From Punica granatum (taxonomy: Eukaryota > Streptophyta > Magnoliopsida > Myrtales > Lythraceae), in the NCBI RefSeq assembly GCF_007655135.1, contig NC_045128.1:29854811-29918810 (forward strand): DNA of 64,000 bases, read 5' to 3'. Every line of letters begins with the position of its first letter. The stretch's first letter is position 1. The translations under genes were made by a program, and so were the position numbers. Positions 10,392-19,275 of this stretch are shown here, piece after piece. The notes under the pieces were generated by a model. The model saw only the letters and a list, made by a program, of their open reading frames with translations. It was not told where the DNA came from and did not search any database.

Positions 10392-13300
10392 TCACGATTT
10401 GTCCATGTTAAGAGACGTGATCTTGCGCTCCAGCTACTACACCGAGAAGAAAATATAAATTGTCACGTAGTCTAGAGATAAGATGATCAAACTTATCCAA
10501 ACGTCGTGCTTGGATAACATGCATTGTGAGTAAACATGGATCCGTACTTCTTCCTTTCAAATAATCAAGTAAATTTATATATATATATATATATAGCGAT
10601 AAATGTACATTACCTGGAGTATAGTCGCCAATCTGTCCTTAGCAACCTGATATTCACGGTTGAGTCGTTGTACTGCCAGGACGCACCTAATAAATTATAG
10701 AGTTAATGCAATAGTACAATCTATCCATCCATATCCATATCCATATCCATATATATAAGTAAAATTGTATCCTATTGAAATAAATGCTCTTGCTTCAATA
10801 GAAAAAAGTTATTAAAATAATATATTAAAAGACTAAGAGAATTAATTTAATCAAATCAAGCTCAGTTATGAAAATCTAGTTTCTCTGCTTATTAGAAAAG
10901 ATCCAATTTAAAATATAAGTGACAATTAAGAATACTAACAAATAATTATTTAATGTGATATTAACATAATTTCTATTATAAGGGTAAAATTATTGTAATA
11001 TATGAAATTATGATAATATGAAAATATAAAAAATAAATAATTGAAATAAGAATGTCATCAAATTTTTTCATTAGTGAATACATAACCGATTTTATGTGAA
11101 TATATGTGTGTTAAAAATGAACATATATAAAGAACATCAAATGATATAAACACTACAAAAAAAATCGATGATATACAAATTTCTAAAAATCATGATCGTC
11201 TAAAAGAAAAAATTTATAACAAAATGTTGTTAGCTTATAAAAATAAAAATAAAATTTAAAGATAAGAATGTTATAAACAATATTTTAGAAACCAAGTTTA
11301 TATTCTAATTATAAAACTCAATATATAGGATAAATTTATATTAACAGTTAATTTAGAAATATATATGATGCATATTATTTGAAATATAAATTATTATTAT
11401 AATAAGTTTTATTAAAAATTATTGAAGATTATTATTTGAATATTAAAATTTTGAAATTGAAAATTGTTATAATTTTGGATAAGAAAATTCATGTTTAAAA
11501 GTTTCAATAATTATGATAAAAATTATATAGATATATATAAACATAAACCTGTGCAACGCATGGGTCATTAATTACCTAGTGTGTGTGTATATATATATAA
11601 AGTTATATCACACCCTATTAAAATGAAAAATGGCCGAATTTTCAATAAAATCCTTAACAATGCAATAATATGCAGGATATTCAATTACATTATAATATTT
11701 TATTCATATAAAAAAACAAAACAAAACATAGGACAATATAATAGTAGTCAATATAATTGATGACTATGTTATATATAATAATTTCTCACCCCTCCCTTGA
11801 TTCGCGGTAAATTGCTTTTGCCAGGTCAGCACATCCGAGTACCATTCCACGAAGACTGAGGCTGGAGGAGTGGGAAAAGTAAGAAAGAGACCATAGAAAA
11901 CTTTCGACGAGTTCAATTATTTCAAGAATTATATGAAAATAATAAAACCATTTCAAGGATTAGCAATAGCAATGTGATTCATTACGAGAAATTAAATACA
12001 TTTAATAGATTTTTTAGTTAAAAATGCTTTTAATGGGATTAATTAAGTGAATGAAAAGAGAAATTAAAAAAAAAAGTAAGCGAAATCTCATTAATTGGAA
12101 TTTGAAGGGGATATGCAGCTTTAGATTATTCCATGAACAGTTTAGAGAAAATATCTCGGGGTTTAGAGTTGAAAAAAGAAGGGGAAAAAAAAAGCAACAT
12201 TTTTTTTGGGTGAATAAAGAGAAAACTACATTTTGTTCTCTAATAAATCAAACCCCTCGAATCAAAAAAATGAAAAAAAAAAATCAAGCCCCTCTTGGAG
12301 AAATTGATGAAAGCATCGTGCAATAGAACTCGTCCTCATCAAATATCAAATTTTCTAGACAGCGGTAGACAAATGCATCTTCATCTCGGAATATGTTAAT
12401 AATCTTGGGCTTGTATCGGTTACGACCGTTATAAAATATACCTAAGACGATGTATAGAAGAATGTATTGTCATAACGGTTAATCTTAATTAAGTTTGTCA
12501 AAGAATCGAACAACATGTGTCGTATATTCATAACGGTTTGTCTTAAGTTTTCAAAGAATCGCACAACACGCGTTGGCAATTCTTTGTTGTTAATTGTCCA
12601 TTACGGATTCAATTATTAGAACAAAAGATCTTGAAAGACATTTTCTTCACATATTCTCAAAATGATGCCTATTTTGGAAATATCCCCGCTTAAACGTTAT
12701 TTGGACAACATATAAATGAATAGAAAATAAAACATTCTTCATTGAGAAACAAGAATATGACGTAACGGTTTGCCTCCAGTATCTTTGTGATCCCGCACGT
12801 GCTTGATCATGATGCACATGAACATTACAATTAGAAGATTAATTTTTAAAACTTGATAATGATCAACCGCCATGAGCATGTACATCGCCGGTATAGAAAT
12901 AACCATGTAAAAACGGAAGAACCATATATATGTTTCATGGTAGCTGATGCATACCTTGAGCTGCTCCCTTTGAGGTTTATATTGTACTCGAGAATATCAT
13001 TGAAGTCTACAACAGGAAAATGCCTGTAAAATTATAATACATAAATAATTATGTAAAATCAACATGTAGAACTATATAGATGCCAAAGATAAATAGAAAG
13101 CTTTTTGCGGTTTAAATAACAATGAAATTAAAGAGCTAATAAATAATATTGCCTACAAGGCCCTGTGAAGATTATTCAGGAGCCTTTCGGCGTTGGAGCA
13201 GAAGGCCAAGACCGTTCGCAGGAAGAAGAGAGGGTTGCCCGAGTCCTCCTTCACCTTGTAAACAATGTCAAAATACTTGTCCAAGATGCCCTAGACTGTT

Positions 13301-16300
13301 GGGGTTAGGGATGTACTCAACCAAACAATAACGCAGCAATTAATCTTCCTCCCCTACTGGTGTAATCGAGATAGGAACTAATCAAATCAACCAACAAGCA
13401 GTAAAGTAAAACAACACCAAGAATTTTACGTGGAAAACCCCAATGTGGGGAAAAACCACGGGACCAACTCCGAATCAACGATCCATTATGAAGATTATAC
13501 AATGTCTTTCGTCAAGGGTAAACCCTTGGATCACCAAACTCAAGAGAAACACTCTCTTGGATCACCCAAATACTAAATTCGTCACCCACACCGGGTGGTT
13601 CACAAAATCAGCTGAAACAGCACCTACAGAGCTCGAATAGAAATTCTGACCGTTCAGAAGTTAGCCCCACGTGTTGTGAAGCTGCTGTCAAAATTTCGTC
13701 CCAATCGGAGTTCGTTTGATGTCCCGATCGAGGTTTGATCTCCAGCTGCGCGCTGCCCCTGTTGAGCAGAATTCTCCTCTGCTCTTCCTCTGTTCTGCTG
13801 TCTGCTGTCTGTTTGCGGCTGCCCCTTTTCTGCTGTCTGCAGCTTCTTTCTTCTACAGCCTTCTCCTATATTCTTTTCTGCCGCTACTGCTATATATATA
13901 TATATATATATATGCCGCCTAACAAATATAAACCCTAACTAAAATGGGTCTTGGGCCTATTAAAGCCCGATAAAAGCCCAATACAATTTGAGCCCAACTT
14001 CCTCCAAATTGGAGGGAAGCCCAACAAACTCCCCCTCCCGACTATTTGGAGGCTTCAAGCATACCGGCTATACTTCGGCAAACATGAAGTTTCTCCCTAG
14101 CGAGAGGTTTTGTCATCATATCAGCTCCATTCTCATCAGTGTGTACTTTGTCTAGCTTCACCAGCTTAGACTCCAACACATCTCTAATCCAATGAAACTT
14201 GATATCGATATGCTTCGACCTCGAATGGAAAGTGGGATTCTTGCAAAGATGAATGGCGCTTTGACTATCACAGTGTAGAACATACCTTTCTTGCTTCAAG
14301 CTCAACTCCTGCAAAAACTTTTGCAACCACAACATCTCCTTGCAACATTCGGTCACCGCAATGTATTCGGCTTCCGTTGTAGACAAAGCGATGCACTTTT
14401 GAAGCCTTGATTGCCATGAGATAGCTCCCCCTGCAAAAGTCATCAAGTATCCCGAAGTGGATTTCCGGGAATCGATATCTCCTGCCATATCTGCATCCGT
14501 GTAGCCCACTAACTCCGGCTTACCAGTGCCAAAGTGTAAACACACCTTGGATGTTCCTCTGAGATACCTCAGGATCCATTTAACCGCATTCCAATGCTCT
14601 TTCCCCGGATTGGAGAGAAAACGACTTACCACACCAACAGAATGAGCAATATCTGGCCTTGTACAGACCATGGCATACATTAAACTTCCTACAGCTGATG
14701 AGTAAGGAACTTTCTTCATCTCTTCTTTCTCCTTCTCACTTGTAGGACATTGCTTCGAGCTAAATTTGAAATGAGAAGCAAGTGGTGATGAAACTGGTTT
14801 AGCATTACCCATGTTGAACCGATCCAAAATCTTCTCGATGTACTTCTCTTGAGAAAGCCAAAGTTTTCCACTTGATCTGTCACGAGAAATATGCATCCCA
14901 AGGATCTGCTTTGCCGGTCCCAAATCCTTCATGGCAAAGGACTTGCTGAGCTTTTTCTTCAACTCTGCAATCTTGCTCATATCATGACCGACAAGCAACA
15001 TATCATCCACATATAACAGTAAAATGATAAAATCACCATCCGAGAATTGTTTCACGAACACACAATGATCTGAAGTTGTCCATGTGTAGCCATGGCTCAA
15101 CATGAAAGAGTCAAACTTTTTATACCACTGCCGAGGTGCTTGCTTAAGCCCATACAAGCTCTTCCTCAGCCTGCACACCAAATGCTCCTTACCTTTAACT
15201 CGGAATCCTTCAGGCTGCTCCATATATATTTCTTCCTCCAAGTCACCATGCAGGAAAGCTGTTTTTACATCGAGCTGCTCGATCTCCAAGTTCAGACTAG
15301 CTGCCAGTGCGAGAACAACTCGGATCGATGACATCTTGACAACGGGCGAGAAGATCTCCTCGAAGTCAACTCCTTTCTTCTGGTTGAAACCTTTCACTAC
15401 CAGTCGAGCTTTGTATCGAGGTCGCGAGTTCTCTGTCTTCAACCTGTAGACCCATTTGTTCTTCAATGCTCTCTTACCTTGCGGTAGCTTCACTAGGTCA
15501 TACGTGTGATTTTCAGACAAGGAGTTCATCTCCTCATTCATCGCCTTCAACCAGTGCTCATTGTACTCATGTGCCACAGCTTCATCATAGCACTCAGGTT
15601 CTCCCCCGTCAGTCAGTAGCACATATTCATGAGGCGGATATCTTGTAGATGATCGTCTTATTCTATCAGATTGTCTAGGTAGATCTGCAGGCTCTAACTG
15701 TAACTGCGAGCCTGTATCATCCGTAGTCACATCATCATCTACCTGAGGAATCTCACCCCCAATCGTGGTTTCTTCATACTCACCAGGTACCTCTTCCACT
15801 GGATGCTCTACATCAACCGGTACAGGAATAGAGATCTCGTGAGGATTGCCTACACTGGCTTTCTCTAACTTTTGCAAATCCTCGATTGTCTGGTCCTCAA
15901 AGAAGACAACATCCCTGCTCCTGATGATCTTCTTGCTATCAGGGTCCCAAAGCCTGTACCCGAACTCTTCATGTGCATAACCCAAGAAGATGCACTGTTT
16001 TGCCTTGGCATCAAGTTTTGATCTTTCATCTCGAGGAATGTGAACAGATGCCCTGCACCCGAATACTCTGAGATGCTTGTATGATACTTTCTTGCCGGTC
16101 CACACCTGCTGGGGTACATCTCCATCAAGTGCAACTGACGGTGTAAGATTAATAAGATCAACCGCTGACCTCATTGCCTCGCCCCAGAAAGGCTTAGACA
16201 GTTTCGCCTGAGAAAGCATACAACGAACTCTCTCAACAATTGTGCGGTTCATTCTCTCTGCAAGCCCGTTCTGCTGTGGTGTCTTCGGTACCGTCTTCTC

Positions 16301-18659
16301 AAGTTTGATACCGTGAGTCCTGCAATAGTTCTCGAAAGGACCCCTATACTCACCACCATTATCAGCTCTTACACATTTCAGCTTCATGCCCGTTTCTCTT
16401 TCCACTGCTACATGGAAGTTCTTGAAAATCTCAGTCACCTGATCTTTAGTTCTCATAGGGTAAGCCCAAACCTTCCTGGTGTGATCATCTATAAAGGTCA
16501 CAAAATAGAGAGCACCACCAAGAGATCTATCCGACATAAAACAAACATCTGTATGCACAAGATCAAGTATATGATGGCATCTAGAGGGACGACTTCTAAC
16601 AAAAGAAACTCTCCTCTGCTTACCAGCTAAACAGTGATCACAAGTGCTCAAGTGCATACCTTTAACGGGCAAAGACTGCTTTCTAGCAAGAATTTGAATA
16701 CCTTTCTCACTGATATGCCCAAGTCTCCTATGCCATAGCTCGATAGGATAATCCTCAACAACATTAACCTGACCGGAGTTGTGTCTGGCACGCAGCCTGT
16801 AGAGAGTGTCGGTCTTCTGACCCCGTGCCACAATCAACGAACCCTTGGAGAGCTTCCATCTCCCATTGCTGAATTCATTACTGTAGCCTTCATCATCAAG
16901 TTGACCCGTCGAGATTAGGTTAAGGCGAATTTCTGGAACATGCCTCACCTTCTTCAAAAACAACTTGCAGCCAAGCTCGGTCTCTAGACAGACATCACCA
17001 ATACCGACAATCTTGCATGACTGTCCATTTCCCATTCTCACATAACCATAGTCCCCGGTAGTGTAAGATGAGAAGAAATCCCGATGAGGAGTGACATGAA
17101 ACGAGGCACCTGTATCTGCAACCCAGGTAGAGTCCTGACATGTGAAATTCACATAGGCTTCATCACAAATGATGTAGGTCTCTCCATCAGATGCCACTGC
17201 TGTAGTACCTTCTTCCTTCTTGCTCTCACCGTTGCCATTCTGATTTTTCTTCAGAGCTCTACACTCCCTTTTGTAGTGTCCCTCCTTTCCACAGTGATAG
17301 CAAGTGACCACTTTCCTCGTCTTCGACTTTGATCTACCCCTCGATTTGCCACGTGAGTTACTATGCTTGGAAGAGAAATTTCTGCTTTGACTTCTCCCCC
17401 GTTGTTCAGTAACCAAAGCTTCAGACTGAATGGAAATCCCCGAGCCTTTCCTTCTAGTCTCCTCATTAAATAAACTGTCTGTCACCGTGGCCAACGATAG
17501 CTTCCCGTTTGGCGCAGAATTGCTTAATGCAACCACGAGTGTGTCCCAATTATCCGGTAGAGTCCCTAAAAGTAGACAAGCCTGCAACTCATCGGGTAAT
17601 ATTATCTCCAGGTTCGTCAACTGGTTAATAATATCCTGGAAATTACTCATGTGCGCAGCCATATCACCTCCATCCTGAAAACGAAGATGAACAAGCTTCT
17701 TCACGAGGAATGCCTTATTTTGCGGTGTCTTCCTCGCATAGAGATTTGTCAATTTATCCCACAAAGCTTTTGCATTTGTCTCCTGAGCAACATGATGATA
17801 AATACTATTGTCTATCCACTGCCGAATCAAACCAATAGTTTTCCGATTTGTGCGTTCCCAAGCCTTGTCATCCTTATCTTTGGGTTTCGCGGAATCCCCT
17901 TCAATAGGATCGTACAAATCCCTGCAAAATAGAAGATCCTCCATCCGAGACTTCCATATAGAGTAGTTGGTTGCATTCAACTTGAACATGGATCCTGTAG
18001 ACTCCTCCATCTCGAAAACACCGAAAAAAAACTCAAACTTCTCTAACCCGAAGCTTTGATACCACTTGTTGGGGTTAGGGATGTACTCAACCAAACAATA
18101 ACGCAGCAATTAATCTTCCTCCCCTACTGGTGTAATCGAGATAGGAACTAATCAAATCAACCAACAAGCAGTAAAGTAAAACAACACCAAGAATTTTACG
18201 TGGAAAACCCCAATGTGGGGAAAAACCACGGGACCAACTCCGAATCAACGATCCACTATGAAGATTATACAATGTCTTTCGTCAAGGGTAAACCCTTGGA
18301 TCACCAAACTCAAGAGAAACACTCTCTTGGATCACCCAAATACTAAATTCGTCACCCACACCGGGTGGTTCACAAAATCAGCTGAAACAGCACCTACAGA
18401 GCTCGAATAGAAATTCTGACCGTTCAGAAGTTAGCCCCACGTGTTGTGAAGCTGCTGTCAAAATTTCGTCCCAATCGGAGTTCGTTTGATGTCCCGATCG
18501 AGGTTTGATCTCCAGCTGCGCGCTGCCCCTGTTGAGCAGAATTCTCCTCTGCTCTTCCTCTGTTCTGCTGTCTGCTGTCTGTTTGCGGCTGCCCCTTTTC
18601 TGCTGTCTGCAGCTTCTTTCTTCTACAGCCTTCTCCTATATTCTTTTCTGCCGCTACTG

Positions 18660-18701
<42 letters not shown>

Positions 18702-18989
18702 CCTAACAAATATAAACCCTAACTAAAATAGGTCTTGGGCCTATTAAAGCCCGATAAAAGCCCAATACAATTTGAGCTCAACTTCCTCCAAATTGGAGGG
18801 AAGCCCAACATAGACAATATGCAAATCATAATTATACGATACGTGCATATATGATATATATAGTACAGTGAATTACTGGCCAGAACTACGCGTGATGATG
18901 AGTCATCTGTGTACCTGTTGTTGAAGGGAGGTCACAAGGCTGCTAAGTTGCTTGGTAAGAGATTCGAGATCCTCACAGTCGTCGGCCAT
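10392..18989 (-). CDS. Pseudo-histidine phosphotransfer (HPt/AHP-like) protein, six exons, copy 1
   Basis: HPt proteins relay phosphate from cytokinin-receptor histidine kinases to response regulators. The exons are 18915-18989, 13157-13290, 12955-13023, 11790-11861, 10614-10686 and 10392-10433 (minus). All junctions are GT-AG and the exons join in phase to 154 residues, the usual AHP length and exon number. Diagnostic stretches are GILDKYFDIVYKVKED, ERLLNNLHRAL and LKGSSS. The active-site His that precedes QLKG in true HPts is Ile (about residue 85, ATA), so phosphotransfer should be impossible. Known pseudo-HPts such as Arabidopsis AHP6 act as negative regulators of cytokinin signalling; that role here is inference. 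A copia element fills intron 1. A TATA-like CTATATATATAG lies at 19033-19044. Confidence 0.85.
13297..14026 (-). repeat. Copia 3' LTR, copy 1
   Basis: 730 bp, ends TGTTGG/CCAACA. It contains a 23-nt TA tract (13891-13913) in a position where it could act as the LTR TATA box. Its outer end lies five bases from the native exon 2 splice AG of the HPt gene, so its promoter points into exons 2-6. Confidence 0.95.
14042..18010 (-). CDS. Copia Gag-Pol polyprotein, intact, copy 1
   Basis: A single open frame of 1,322 residues, within the normal copia range. In order: a UBN2-type Gag; a CCHC zinc knuckle (CYHCGKEGHYKREC, about residue 240); an aspartic protease (DTGAS, about 300); a GAG-pre-integrase HHCC region (HRRLGH...CDHCLAGK); an integrase core (HTD, DNGGEYRG, QQNGLAERMNRT); a reverse transcriptase (QLDVKTAFLHGDL, YVDDMLL); and RNase H (YTDADMAGDID, STTEAEYIA, DSQSAIHLCKN). 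I start at the Met at 18010 because an upstream in-frame Met at 18109 lies inside the LTR. All catalytic motifs are present, so the element looks autonomous. The Gag and RT resemble the Tork/Tnt1 side of copia, though I cannot place the lineage firmly. Differences from copy 2 are FKF against FKL, and ENG against ENE near the C-terminus. Confidence 0.95.
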   Translation of the reverse strand: MEESTGSMFKLNATNYSIWKSRMEDLLFCRDLYDPIEGDSAKPKDKDDKAWERTNRKTIGLIRQWIDNSIYHHVAQETNAKALWDKLTNLYARKTPQNKAFLVKKLVHLRFQDGGDMAAHMSNFQDIINQLTNLEIILPDELQACLLLGTLPDNWDTLVVALSNSAPNGKLSLATVTDSLFNEETRRKGSGISIQSEALVTEQRGRSQSRNFSSKHSNSRGKSRGRSKSKTRKVVTCYHCGKEGHYKRECRALKKNQNGNGESKKEEGTTAVASDGETYIICDEAYVNFTCQDSTWVADTGASFHVTPHRDFFSSYTTGDYGYVRMGNGQSCKIVGIGDVCLETELGCKLFLKKVRHVPEIRLNLISTGQLDDEGYSNEFSNGRWKLSKGSLIVARGQKTDTLYRLRARHNSGQVNVVEDYPIELWHRRLGHISEKGIQILARKQSLPVKGMHLSTCDHCLAGKQRRVSFVRSRPSRCHHILDLVHTDVCFMSDRSLGGALYFVTFIDDHTRKVWAYPMRTKDQVTEIFKNFHVAVERETGMKLKCVRADNGGEYRGPFENYCRTHGIKLEKTVPKTPQQNGLAERMNRTIVERVRCMLSQAKLSKPFWGEAMRSAVDLINLTPSVALDGDVPQQVWTGKKVSYKHLRVFGCRASVHIPRDERSKLDAKAKQCIFLGYAHEEFGYRLWDPDSKKIIRSRDVVFFEDQTIEDLQKLEKASVGNPHEISIPVPVDVEHPVEEVPGEYEETTIGGEIPQVDDDVTTDDTGSQLQLEPADLPRQSDRIRRSSTRYPPHEYVLLTDGGEPECYDEAVAHEYNEHWLKAMNEEMNSLSENHTYDLVKLPQGKRALKNKWVYRLKTENSRPRYKARLVVKGFNQKKGVDFEEIFSPVVKMSSIRVVLALAASLNLEIEQLDVKTAFLHGDLEEEIYMEQPEGFRVKGKEHLVCRLRKSLYGLKQAPRQWYKKFDSFMLSHGYTWTTSDHCVFVKQFSDGDFIILLLYVDDMLLVGHDMSKIAELKKKLSKSFAMKDLGPAKQILGMHISRDRSSGKLWLSQEKYIEKILDRFNMGNAKPVSSPLASHFKFSSKQCPTSEKEKEEMKKVPYSSAVGSLMYAMVCTRPDIAHSVGVVSRFLSNPGKEHWNAVKWILRYLRGTSKVCLHFGTGKPELVGYTDADMAGDIDSRKSTSGYLMTFAGGAISWQSRLQKCIALSTTEAEYIAVTECCKEMLWLQKFLQELSLKQERYVLHCDSQSAIHLCKNPTFHSRSKHIDIKFHWIRDVLESKLVKLDKVHTDENGADMMTKPLAREKLHVCRSIAGMLEASK
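18067..18810 (-). repeat. Copia 5' LTR, copy 1
   Basis: 744 bp. It is identical to the 3' LTR except for three transitions and a longer TA tract (18661-18697, 37 nt). It lies within HPt intron 1, about 100 bp downstream of the exon 1 donor in transcription order. Confidence 0.95.
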
Positions 18990-19271
18990 TTCCGGAGAGA
19001 GACGAAGAACCTTGAGGAGACTGTTTTAGAGACTATATATATAGTCACGATACAGTAACAGAAGGATAAAGGGGAAGAGAGAGAAACCAAGGTGGTACGT
19101 TGAGGTTCGGCATCTCTTTTCCCTAGCTTAGGTTCGGGTCTTATTAATCTACTATTGGTAGAATTTTATTTTTTAATAGACTGATTCAATTTAAACTTGA
19201 ATTAGTCGGGACTTATTGGATTCTGAATATCGAATACTGTAGACCGAGAGAGAAAGAGAGAGAGAGAGGCG
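18990..19271 (-). promoter_or_regulatory. Proximal promoter of HPt copy 1, cut at the duplication junction
   Basis: Only 282 bp separate the HPt start codon (18989) from the junction at 19272. A palindromic TATA-type motif, CTATATATATAG, at 19033-19044 implies a leader of about 20-25 nt. Everything further upstream in this copy is the start of unit 2, not the ancestral upstream DNA. A GA tract lies at about 19245-19268. Confidence 0.6.
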
Positions 19272-19275
19272 TGTA

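Larger units (their letters stand above)
13297..18810 (-). mobile_element. Full-length Ty1/copia LTR retrotransposon in HPt intron 1, copy 1
   Basis: The element is 5,514 bp with LTRs at 13297-14026 (3' LTR) and 18067-18810 (5' LTR), each TGTTGG...CCAACA. A 5-bp target duplication TAGAC lies at 13292-13296 and 18811-18815. The primer-binding site TGGTATCAAAGC (18053-18064, minus) follows the 5' LTR after two bases and differs by one base from the usual initiator-Met tRNA complement. A polypurine tract GGGAGGGGGAGTT (14027-14039, minus) abuts the 3' LTR. The LTRs differ at three bases (13486/18256, 13946/18730, 13994/18778, all transitions) and in TA-tract length (23 against 37 nt). It is structurally complete and young, in the same orientation as the host gene. 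Confidence 0.97.
252..19271 (+). repeat. Tandem segmental duplication, unit 1 (19,020 bp)
   Basis: The whole segment recurs in the same orientation at 19272-38287. The offset is 19020 at the start, 19019 after a one-A difference in a poly-A run near 12290, 19021 after the left LTR TA tract, 19017 after the right LTR TA tract, and 19016 after a one-G difference near 19079. Substitutions seen against unit 2 are G1339/C20359, C1356/T20376, C14127/T33148 and A14764/G33785. The unit carries the HPt gene, a copia element, hAT-like and Mutator-like elements and PPR remnants. Confidence 0.95.

Noticed and set aside
13149..13331. Open frame on the plus strand across the 3' LTR edge
   Set aside because: Antisense to HPt exon 2; the protein-like content belongs to the minus strand exon.
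13716..13938. Open frames in the LTR with a Tyr-Ile repeat
   Set aside because: They come from translation of the TA microsatellite in the LTR.
14716..17932. Several open frames on the plus strand and alternative minus frames inside the copia element
   Set aside because: They are shadows of the intact Gag-Pol frame, with no domain content.
18011..18109. Upstream in-frame Met of the copia polyprotein (33 extra residues)
   Set aside because: It lies within the 5' LTR and primer-binding-site region. Gag sequence of the family begins at the Met at 18010.
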